DNA of 19,100 bases, taken from the NCBI GenBank assembly GCA_033763355.1, contig JANRKT010000281.1, forward strand, positions 1 to 19,100, given 5' to 3'. Both the position numbers and the translations under genes were made by a program. The DNA comes from JANRKT01 sp033763355. GTDB lineage: Bacteria > Bacteroidota > Bacteroidia > Chitinophagales > Chitinophagaceae. The notes under the pieces were generated by a model that was not told where the DNA came from, did no database searches, and was given only the letters and a program-made list of their open reading frames with translations. Shown here one piece after another: positions 1 through 7,800 of the stretch; within the stretch, counting starts at the first letter, position 1; each line of letters starts with the position of its first letter.

Positions 1-1
1 A

Positions 2-289
2 GCGCAGGCCCCTCATTTCTTCTTTACAAGGTTAATGGCAAGGGTTAAAAGGGATGAAATTACCATGTGGGAGAGAACCATCGCATTTATTACAAGGCCT
101 GCAACAGCTTTTGGCGGTGTGGCTTTGGTAATTGTTTTAAATGTTGCTGCATTCTTAAGCCAGCCCGGAAACGGGAACGACAATACCACGCAGGCAGAAA
201 TAACCACGACGGAAGAATACATGCTGGCCACCGCCAGTGATTATGATGATGATAACAATGAAGTTTATGCAGGCGCTGACAAAAAATAA
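2..289 (+). CDS. Small membrane protein, 5' end cut off by window
   Basis: The reading frame is open from the first bases of the window, so the gene starts upstream and only about the last 95 codons are present; the internal ATG at 35 is probably not the start. The visible part begins with a PHFFFTRLMARV stretch, then a basic segment, one hydrophobic membrane-spanning helix (about GGVALVIVLNVAAFL), and an acidic, Asp/Asn/Thr-rich tail ending in GADKK. In Bacteroidota, small single-pass proteins of this shape often sit between an ECF sigma factor gene and a periplasmic metal-sensor/chaperone gene, where they may act as anti-sigma-like or accessory factors. That role is inferred from context only; no catalytic motif is visible. 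Its 3' end overlaps the next gene in another frame, which suggests translational coupling. Confidence 0.7.
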   Translation, partial: AQAPHFFFTRLMARVKRDEITMWERTIAFITRPATAFGGVALVIVLNVAAFLSQPGNGNDNTTQAEITTTEEYMLATASDYDDDNNEVYAGADKK

Positions 290-785
290 AGTTTTGCTTT
301 TTATCATTGGCTTTCTGTTGCTGGCCAACATAGGCATTTTGCTGTCGTTTGCATGGAAAAAAGATTACAGCAGGAAAGAAGTGAGGGCTGAAAGGCCTGA
401 TCTGTCCATGGGTTATTTCCTGAAAAACGAAATCGGGTTCAGCGAACAGCAAACGGGGGAATATGAAAAAGAGAAACAGGCTTACCGCATAGCAAGAAAA
501 CCTCTGTTTGAAGAACTGAGTACATCAAAAAGCAATTTTTTTAAATTACTCGGTGATTCAACCGTTACAGAAGCCGCTCTGGATTCCGCTTCAACCGTAA
601 TAGGAGAAAAGCAAAAGGCCATTGACATGCAGGCATTCAGCCACTTTAAAAGAATGAGGGAAATGTGCACAGCAGAACAACTCCCAAAATTTGATGCCAA
701 AATACAGGAGCGGATACGTATCATGATAAACCCTTTCAAAAAAGGCGGGTGGCATAAAGAAGACAGCCTGAAACAAAAAAAGTAG
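258..785 (+). CDS. Periplasmic Spy/CpxP-like or heavy-metal-sensor-type protein
   Basis: This is a membrane-anchored periplasmic protein of about 175 residues. One N-terminal hydrophobic segment (VLLFIIGFLLLANIGILLSF) is followed by an alpha-helical, charged domain. Its features fit the Bacteroidota periplasmic heavy-metal sensor/Spy-CpxP refolding chaperone group: a GFSEQQ helix start, a long helix rich in Lys and Glu, and an FSHFKRMREMCTAEQLPKFD segment resembling the family's LTxxQ-type repeat. The frame stays open back to a GTG at 237, but ATG 258 (MKFMQALTKNK) or 267 is the likelier start because the extra residues are a low-complexity Met run. Either way the start lies inside the preceding gene, which ends at 289, so the two are probably co-translated. 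The role (envelope stress or metal response) comes from family resemblance; the exact ligand is unknown. Confidence 0.7.
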   Translation: MKFMQALTKNKVLLFIIGFLLLANIGILLSFAWKKDYSRKEVRAERPDLSMGYFLKNEIGFSEQQTGEYEKEKQAYRIARKPLFEELSTSKSNFFKLLGDSTVTEAALDSASTVIGEKQKAIDMQAFSHFKRMREMCTAEQLPKFDAKIQERIRIMINPFKKGGWHKEDSLKQKK

Positions 786-818
786 TTTTTATATGTAATA
801 AGGGTGAATATTCAGTAC

Positions 819-850
819 AACCCGTTTCGCAGATGGTGGAACGGGTTTTT
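819..850 (+). terminator. Rho-independent terminator after the two-gene operon
   Basis: A perfect 8-bp stem (AACCCGTT at 819-826 and AACGGGTT at 840-847) encloses a 13-nt loop, and the 3' arm runs straight into a T tract (846-850, then ATTTTAT). It lies 33 bases after the stop codon at 785, the expected place to end the upstream operon. Confidence 0.8.
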
Positions 851-853
851 ATT

Positions 854-955
854 TTATAGCCCCATCCATTCCTTAAAGGCCGCTGCATTTTCCTGGCTTA
901 TTACAATCTCTTTGTTTTTACAGGCAGGTCAAGCTTTATTCTAAAGCGTCTGCTC
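854..955 (-). pseudogene. C-terminal remnant of a LytTR-domain protein
   Basis: On the minus strand an open stretch of about 33 codons encodes a peptide containing RIKLDLPVKNKEIVISQ and then ENAAAFKEWMGL before a TAA at 854-856. This resembles the last beta-strands and helix of LytTR DNA-binding domains in Bacteroidota response regulators, which often end in a (V/I)VS-x-(E/D)-xAxxFKxW(M/L) pattern. An in-frame TAG (956-958) lies immediately upstream and no matching N-terminal part is visible, so this is a fragment and not a working gene. It may be scar tissue from a deletion or from insertion of the downstream cluster. The family call is by eye and could be wrong. Confidence 0.4.
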
Positions 956-958
956 TAT

Positions 959-1382
959 CTCCAAAGTCAGACTTTGGGTAGGAAAAGATATACCCAGGTA
1001 TCAAAACTGCAGCACTGGATATAAAAATTTCACCGGCGACCATCATTGGAGCGCTTACCGGGAAGCAGCAAACTGTCGGAGGATGCCGGTGGAAGTATGC
1101 ACACTGAAAAATTCTTTGTGGAACATTTTTCCTTTTGCACAAAATATTAGGAAAAAACATTTACTGCAAATAAATGCATACTCTTAGAATTTAAAAAAAT
1201 AATACACCGACATTTCTTTTTGTGTACACCTGTCATTATAACGATATGATGAAAATGGAGACAACACTAATAACTGAATACCAATAATAAATACGTACAT
1301 AACATTGAACGCAGAAACAATTTAAACGAATGAATGATTGATTTTTTTCGTGTTAAATTATCATTATACCCATTTGCCCCTA
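959..1382. other. Intergenic stretch with no supportable gene
   Basis: I found no convincing gene here. A 74-codon minus-strand frame (936-1160) covers much of it, but its product is Cys/Pro/His-rich without a recognisable motif and it has no downstream partner. From about 1140 to 1380 the sequence is very AT-rich and broken by stops in all frames. The stretch may hold decayed coding DNA linked to the LytTR remnant next to it. Confidence 0.5.
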
Positions 1383-1414
1383 TTGCAATTCTGAAAACTA
1401 GTTTTTTATCTTCA
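1383..1414 (+). promoter_or_regulatory. Possible Bacteroidota-type promoter upstream of the secreted-protein operon
   Basis: A TTG (1383-1385) is followed after 21 bases by TATCTTCA (1407-1414), which resembles the Bacteroidota -33 TTG / -7 TAnnTTTG arrangement with two mismatches in the -7 box. It would start transcription around 1420, 40 bases before the ATG at 1460 and about 330 before the ATG at 1750. No better match was found upstream of 1750. The mismatches make this a weak call. Confidence 0.25.
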
Positions 1415-1459
1415 CCACGAGTTCAACCAAACTAAACCTTTACTAAGCAACCAACTGCT

Positions 1460-1749
1460 ATGAGGAAGATATTATCATTCCTTCTTCTCTTTGTGTGCAA
1501 ATCACTGCACAGCTATTGTCCGGAATCAATTCTGCGGACATTTCAGACGGTTCACCAAATAAGGGAAATTACTGGTTCTATTCACTACAGGACACCTTCC
1601 ACAAGGGGTGGGGTACTTTATTTACTGGCAAACAAATACTCTCAAATAAATTCAAAGAGTTTTCACATTCTAAATTTTTCATTGTTATGAGTTCAGCGAT
1701 CACCCTTCCAAGAACTGGCCAAAGAACCAAAGCCAATAAAAAAATAATC
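1460..1749 (+). pseudogene. Frame-broken signal-peptide leader upstream of the first operon gene
   Basis: ATG 1460 starts a peptide beginning MRKILSFLLLFVC, a good Sec signal-peptide start, but that frame then reads through unremarkable sequence to a stop at 1690. A different frame is open without a stop from about 1495 through to the real start at 1750. One single-base shift near 1495 would therefore join the signal peptide to an uninterrupted frame running into the next gene. Alternatively the 1460 frame is a chance ORF and this is a long 5' leader. I do not recognise the intervening residues. Confidence 0.25.
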
Positions 1750-3342
1750 ATGAAAAGATTTCTCTTTTTAGGACTGATATTGACGGTACTTCAGAATTCC
1801 GTTTTTCCGCAGTGTGGAACAACTAACCTTGCATTAAACAAACAAACAACTGTTTCAAGCACGAACCCCAATGGCGGAGGGCCAGATCATCAGGGCCCGC
1901 AGGCGGTAGATGGAAGTTTGAGTACGTCATGGTGGTCAGCAGACAATACTGCGAACAATAATAACACAACTGATTTTGTTCAATGGCTGTATGTTGATCT
2001 TACACAGGCCTATAACATTTGTCAGGTGGTGGTGAAGTGGGATAATGACTACCGGGCCCTGAATTTTAAGGTACAAGTGTCAAGTGACGCAAGCAACTGG
2101 ATTGATTTGGCAACAAAGACTGATAATACTTCTGCCATCAATACATTTGATGTCAGTGGTTCGGGAAGATATGTGCGGATACATGCCACTCGATTGGCTG
2201 TATTCTGGGCTAATAATTACTCATTGGCTGAATTGGAAGTGTACAATTCTGTCAACAACAATCCGCCGACCGTAAGTATTACTGACCCGGCAAACAACGG
2301 CAATTTTACCTCAGGTAGTAATATCAATATTAATGCTACAGCAGCAGACAGTGACGGGAGTATTACGAAAGTTGAGTTCTACCAGGGCGCTACCAAACTG
2401 GGTGAAGACCTAACATCACCTTACAGTTACACCTGGACAAGCGTGGCTTCCGGTTCTTACTCACTCACCGCAAAAGCTACTGATAATCTTGGAGCCGTAA
2501 CCACATCATCTGCAATAAATATTACTGTGAGCAGTAATCTAGCACCAACAGTTAGTATTACAAGCCCATCAAACAATTCTCACTATACAAGCGGAGGTAA
2601 CATAACCATAGATGCAAATGCAAGCGACCCGGATGGCTCAATAACCAAAGTGGAATTCTACTTGGATTATACCTTACTCGGAACCGACCTGACTGCCCCA
2701 TATAGTTATACGCTGAACAATGTTACAGCAGGTGCGCTTTCATTTACGGCCAAAGCATTTGATAACAACAATGCAACGACTACTTCCTCAGCAGTAATTG
2801 TAAATGCCAGCTCTGTCTGGTCATTAACGGGCGTTACGGGTACAACTGTGGGAAATAATTTCCTGGGAACCACAGACAATAAAGATTTGGTTGTAAAAAC
2901 CTATAATCAGGAGCGGATGCGGGTAGGCAGCGGCGGTAATGTTGGTATAGGTACAACGAATATTACAGATGCAGGATATAAACTTTTTGTAGAAACCGGC
3001 ATACGAACCCGCAAGATAAAGGTTGATCAGACTGCATGGCCTGATTATGTTTTCGACAAAAAATACCAATTACCAACTCTGCAATATGTTGAACAATATA
3101 TCCGGAGGCACAAACACCTCCCTGATGTTCCTTCAGCAAATGAAATAGAAACACAAGGTCTTAACCTTGGTGACAACCAGGCTGTTCTGCTGCGCAAAAT
3201 TGAAGAACTTACTTTATATATACTTGAATTAAACAAAAAAGTGGAAGATCAAAACAAAAAGATGAAGGAGCAGGATGCACGAATTGAAAAACAGGCTTTA
3301 CAACTCAGGAAAATAGCAAGTAAAAAAACTAACAAGCAATAG
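1750..3342 (+). CDS. Secreted discoidin (F5/8 type C) + tandem Ig-like + tail-fibre-like protein
   Basis: This is a predicted exported protein of 530 residues, probably a surface binding or adhesin-like component. Start 1750 is chosen because MKRFLFLGLILTVLQ...FPQ is a clean Sec signal peptide; the upstream open frame lacks one. Domains in order: an F5/8 type C (discoidin) carbohydrate-binding-like domain at about 22-168, with NLALNKQTTVSS, a QAVDG-STSWW element and a closing SLAELEVY strand; two Ig-like repeats at about 172-262 and 265-355, each with a PPTVSI/APTVSI start and a DGSITKVEFY strand; a C-terminal module with VGIGTT, a WPDYVF motif, a HLPDVPSA motif and KIEELTLYILELNKK, continuing as a coiled coil (about 482-525). 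That C-terminal module is common in Bacteroidota secreted proteins resembling phage tail-fibre tips. The next gene begins 15 bases downstream, indicating an operon. A role in anchoring or targeting the RHS proteins is inference. Confidence 0.85.
   Translation: MKRFLFLGLILTVLQNSVFPQCGTTNLALNKQTTVSSTNPNGGGPDHQGPQAVDGSLSTSWWSADNTANNNNTTDFVQWLYVDLTQAYNICQVVVKWDNDYRALNFKVQVSSDASNWIDLATKTDNTSAINTFDVSGSGRYVRIHATRLAVFWANNYSLAELEVYNSVNNNPPTVSITDPANNGNFTSGSNININATAADSDGSITKVEFYQGATKLGEDLTSPYSYTWTSVASGSYSLTAKATDNLGAVTTSSAINITVSSNLAPTVSITSPSNNSHYTSGGNITIDANASDPDGSITKVEFYLDYTLLGTDLTAPYSYTLNNVTAGALSFTAKAFDNNNATTTSSAVIVNASSVWSLTGVTGTTVGNNFLGTTDNKDLVVKTYNQERMRVGSGGNVGIGTTNITDAGYKLFVETGIRTRKIKVDQTAWPDYVFDKKYQLPTLQYVEQYIRRHKHLPDVPSANEIETQGLNLGDNQAVLLRKIEELTLYILELNKKVEDQNKKMKEQDARIEKQALQLRKIASKKTNKQ
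2263..2805 (+). repeat. Tandem pair of Ig-like domain repeats (protein level)
   Basis: Two adjacent units of about 90 codons encode matching strands: (P/A)PTVSIT, then a TSG(S/G)NI element, D(S/P)DGSITKVEFY, APYSYT/SPYSYT, a FTAKA or LTAKA strand, and TTSSA near the end. DNA identity is clearly lower than protein identity, so this is an old duplication and not a recent expansion. Confidence 0.65.
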
Positions 3343-3357
3343 CCTAAAAATTTTCAA

Positions 3358-4803
3358 ATGAAAGGTATCTCCAGGGTTATCATATTGTCAATTGGGCTGA
3401 TTGCGAGTGTGCGGGCTTATGGGCAGGATAGCAGTGTGCTTATACAGAACAAGGCGGATAAATACCTGAAATCAGTGAACGAAAAGACAGTTGATTTTAA
3501 CCGGAAGATTGAAAGGTTCACCTCCAAAGCTTTAAAAAGGGTACTGCGCCAGGAACAAAAGATGAAGAAAAAGCTCTTGAAGACTGATTCATTGCTGGCA
3601 GCTAAACTGTTTCCTTATTCTATAGATTCGTTGCAGAAGCTGCAAAAATTTTTCAATAATCAGACTGATAAAGTAAAACGTCCGAGCGATGTTAACTATT
3701 TCCCATATCTGGATACCCTGACACAATCGCTAGCTTTTCTGGAAAAATCTGAGCATTTGTTTGAGGGGATAAATGCCAATAAGAAATATGTTACAGATGT
3801 AATTGTCAAAGTGAAAGTAATGGAGAAAAACATGGAAGGTGTCAAAAAAGTTCAGGAATTCTTAAAAGACAGAAAAGCAATATTGAAAGCAAATTTGAAA
3901 AACTTCCCGGCGCTTTCAAAATACATCAAACGGGTTAACAAAGAGGTTTATTACTATACTGCTCAGATTAATGAATACAAAACAATATTGTCTGATCAGG
4001 CCAAAATAGAACAGCTCGTGTTAAGCGCAATCAGGGAACTACCCGCTTTCAAAAAACTAATGAGTGACAATTCACAGCTTTCCGGATTATTTGGCATGAC
4101 TACAATTCCTTCCTTTTCTTCCGGCAGCAATGCAGTGGTAAACGGTATTCAACCGAGGGCCGCGGTACAGCAGGCAATTCAAACCAGCCTTGGGGGATCT
4201 GGCTCTAATGTTTCTCAAATGGTAACTCAGCAGTTGGGACAGGCACAGGCAACAGTTGAAAAACTGCGGAATAAACTCAATGAATTGGGGGCTATGGATG
4301 ATAATGAGGTCCCTGATTTTAAGCCTAAAAATTTACGCACAAAATCTTTTTGGAAAAGAGCAGAGTATGGATTTGATATGCAGTTTTCGAAAGCAAATAA
4401 TCTTCTGCCTTCATCAGGAAATATAGCATTTATGTTGGGATACAAACTGAGTGAGCGGAATAATATTGGCTTCGGAATAGGGTATAGGTCGGGATTTGGT
4501 AAAAGCTGGAATAATCTGAGCTTGACACATGAAGGAATCAGCCTGAGAACCTATGCCAATTGGAGAATTAAGGGGGGGATTTATCTCCAAGGCGGGAGTG
4601 AATGGAATTACAATTCGAGGTTCAGGCGTATTCAGCAACTGAAGGATGTTTCCATGTGGGAGCACAGTGCCTTATTGGGAATCAGTAAAAAGTATAATGT
4701 GTCAAAGAAACTGAAGGGAAATATTCAGGTCTTATACGATTTTTTGCATAAACAGCATGTAAATGCACAACCTGTATTATTCAGAATCGGGTTTGGGTTT
4801 TAA
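3358..4803 (+). CDS. Coiled-coil plus beta-barrel outer-membrane protein
   Basis: This is a predicted outer-membrane protein of 481 residues. It starts with a Sec signal peptide (MKGISRVIILSIGLIASVRAYGQ). Residues of about 25 to 235 are Lys/Glu/Leu-rich and mostly helical, likely a long periplasmic coiled coil. A Gly/Ser/Gln linker follows (about 240-320). From about 325 to the end, alternating aromatic and polar strands appear (EYGFDMQF, IAFMLGYKL, NIGFGIGYRSGFG, GIYLQGGSEWNY, PVLFRIGFGF), ending in a terminal Phe as typical outer-membrane beta-barrels do. The start is fixed by the signal peptide, 15 bases after the previous stop. I do not recognise a named family. It sits between the adhesin-like gene and the SpvB-like gene, so it could anchor or export them; this is inference. 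The barrel seems small (about 8-10 strands), more an anchor than a large pore. Confidence 0.75.
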   Translation: MKGISRVIILSIGLIASVRAYGQDSSVLIQNKADKYLKSVNEKTVDFNRKIERFTSKALKRVLRQEQKMKKKLLKTDSLLAAKLFPYSIDSLQKLQKFFNNQTDKVKRPSDVNYFPYLDTLTQSLAFLEKSEHLFEGINANKKYVTDVIVKVKVMEKNMEGVKKVQEFLKDRKAILKANLKNFPALSKYIKRVNKEVYYYTAQINEYKTILSDQAKIEQLVLSAIRELPAFKKLMSDNSQLSGLFGMTTIPSFSSGSNAVVNGIQPRAAVQQAIQTSLGGSGSNVSQMVTQQLGQAQATVEKLRNKLNELGAMDDNEVPDFKPKNLRTKSFWKRAEYGFDMQFSKANNLLPSSGNIAFMLGYKLSERNNIGFGIGYRSGFGKSWNNLSLTHEGISLRTYANWRIKGGIYLQGGSEWNYNSRFRRIQQLKDVSMWEHSALLGISKKYNVSKKLKGNIQVLYDFLHKQHVNAQPVLFRIGFGF

Positions 4804-4835
4804 GAAAAAACTAAAGTTAATCAATAGCACATTGT

Positions 4836-7800
4836 ATGAAAAAAGTACTTGCTTTTTTGCTTTTAATCAGTTTTGAAAAAATTGTTTTTTGTCAGGTAAG
4901 CCCTCAAACCGGTAGTGCTTCAATTACCATACCGGTGTTCAACTGGCAGGATGATAAAAGCCGGCTCAACTCAGCAATAGCGTTAAGTTATAATTCAGGA
5001 AATGGATTAAAAGTAAACGAGGTGGCATCCAATATCGGCCAGGGATGGAGTATGTCCGGTGGAGGCGTGGTTACAAGAATGCAGATTGGGGAGCCCGATG
5101 ATCAGAAGCCGAGAGAGGGCAGTGGCTTAGACGATTTAACCAAATATCCGGCAGGGTACCTGTACAATAGTGTGAATCCGTCTGCAGGATGTCCGACTGC
5201 TTTGACAAAGTACCCCATTTACGAGGATAAAAATCATCTGTATAAGCAGCATAATCTTTTAGCAGCTGACAGGGAACTTGACCGCTTTGCGTTTCAGTTT
5301 AACGGGAGAAGCGGAATGTTTGTACTTGATAAGAACAACGGCGACGTGGGTGTATCTCTTGGAGATAACACATTAAAAATCTGGTTCAGCAGAAATGAAT
5401 CCACCATGGCTGCATATGGTTGCAGAACAACCATTTCTGAATTTAATATCCAGGATGAAAATGGGCTGATATATAAATTCAATCTGATAGAAAAAACAAA
5501 AATTCTAAAATTCGGCTATTGCGATTCACGCTTTACCACAATACGGACCCAGCCCAAATTTGAAGGCGGCAAGGTTTATTATGAAGCCGGATTCGATCCG
5601 GATTATCTTTCAAATCCTTATTTTGATCAGGTCGTTAATCCATATATTGTAAACAGCTGGTATCTTTCAGAGATACTGGATCCTTTAACCCAGCGAAAAA
5701 TAAATTTCAATTATGTTACCAGGAATATTAATACGGCTTCCGGCTCAAATATTACCCACTATGACGAAAAGGATTATTCAGTAATCTCCCATGCCACTTC
5801 AATTACACAAACGCCCGAGCTTTCTACTATTACTTTTCCGGACGGGCACTATGTTGGATTTAATTACGGTAATCCAAGGATTGATTTAAATGGCGGCTAT
5901 GCATTGGCTTCAATTGACGTAAAGTACCAGGAAAGGTACTTGTCCCGGTATCAGCTTGCGACCAGTTACTTTATTTTAAACCGTTTCGGCACTCCGGTTA
6001 GCAATGCCCAGAAAAAGAATGCCCGCCTGTGCCTCTTGTCGGTTAAAAAAATTGGCGTTGACATGAAAGATGAAGAAGAACCTTATTATTTTGACTACTA
6101 TACCGGCTCCAATGCTCCTGATGATTTTGTGCCTCCGCCATTTTTTTATGCAAGGGATAACTGGGGATATTACAATGGGGATAACAGTAAATCTGCCACC
6201 AATACAGCAATTAATCTTTTTACTCCACTAAATGAATTGAATAATACCCAGCTCAAAGGACTTTGCTTTCTTCGGGATGGCAACACCAATGCAGTTCTTA
6301 CTGCTAAGCCCGGATACGCAAAGAATGGATTGCTAAAACAGGTTATTTATCCAACAGGCGGCACACTAAAATACGAATATGCACAAAATGAGGCCATACT
6401 AAACAGCACCAATACAACAGTAGGCGGAGTGCATGTCTCAAAGACCATTGTAACTGACGGAGGGTATTCAAATGATTGTAACAATCAGATTATTACAAAC
6501 TATACCTACGGTTCAGATGAGAGCAATACCCAATCTTCGCTTTGGGGAGTTGAAATGCCGGTTCATTCAATGGTGATGAATAGCTACTATGAACCAGAGT
6601 ACAAATACTTTTATTACAAACCTCCCTTCAGTTTTGGCTGCGATTATCGCTACCAGTATCCGGGTATTTTATCCAGGGAACAGGCGATCAGCCTTACCAC
6701 TATGCAGCAATTTTTACAGGTAGTAACTCAGGTACTTGATGTGGTAGGCGGGGTTATGACTATTGTGGATATAGTCAGTCTGACACTTAAGGCCACACCA
6801 GCAGCCTGGATAGCGGTAATTGTAGATATCATAGGAAGTTTGGTGACGATTATCATTTCATGTACAACAGACCGGAGCAAAAGCGAAACGACAACACTCT
6901 GTTACAATTCCGATCTAAAAAGTTCTAACCCACTCCCCACTCAGTTTAAGCGGGTTGAGGTCACGGAAAGCTCGGGAGGTAATGGAAAAACAATTATGGA
7001 ATTTACCAGCCCGGATGATTATCCCATCTGGGAGCCAACCAACCCTGCATTTTCAATGAAGCAGCGATTTGCATTCTGGGCCTATGGGTTACCTAAGAAA
7101 ACAACCGTTAAAGATGCAGCAGGAAATATCATACGGCAATCAGAAAATGGATATTATTTTACCAATGCAAAAAGAGGGTTCGAACCTCACCCCGGGCTTT
7201 TAGGCTACCCTTCCTGTAAATGCCTTGTTACAAGAAGTTCCTCTGTACGCAATACCACTTGGGAGAACCCCGACTACTATAACGCACCCTATTCAAGCAT
7301 TAACCAGTCTAACAGCGAAATGCTTGTAGATATTTACGATGTGTATTCCGGCCGTGTTGAATTAATAGAATCTTATGAGAGGGTTTTTAAATCCGGGACT
7401 TCATCCCAGTATCTCGAAACCAATACCTCATTTGGTTACAACAACAACAACTTCCAGGTAAATAAGGTAACAACTACACAAAGTAACGGGGACATCAACA
7501 TAAAAGCAATCAAATACAGCAACGATTACACTACCGGTATATTTACTACATTGAACCAGAATAATATTGTTGGTTTACCGGTATCAACTACCACTGCAGT
7601 AATTAAAAGCGGAGGAAGTTACGTAAGCCAATACATGAGTGAAATTGTGACAGAATATACTTCTTTGACCACCGGCGATATTAAGCCTTACCGGACACTT
7701 GAAAGGAGATTCAGCCAGCCGCAATTGCTAAGTAATTTTTACCAGGGGCCGGGTCATCCGTCAAACCCTGCGGATTATAAAGAAATACAGAACCTTTCTT

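Noticed and set aside
35..289. ATG 35 as the true start of the first gene
   Set aside because: The frame is open and coding-like to the window edge, with PHFFFTRL just before this Met, so the gene is truncated.
936..1160. Minus-strand frame of 74 codons in the intergenic stretch
   Set aside because: Its composition is Cys/Pro/His-rich with no recognisable motif, and it has no operon partner; the best coding-like signal nearby (854-955) is in a different frame.
1495..1749. N-terminal extension of the discoidin-like protein to 1495
   Set aside because: It would bury a clean signal peptide (MKRFLFLGLILTVL) 85 residues inside the protein.
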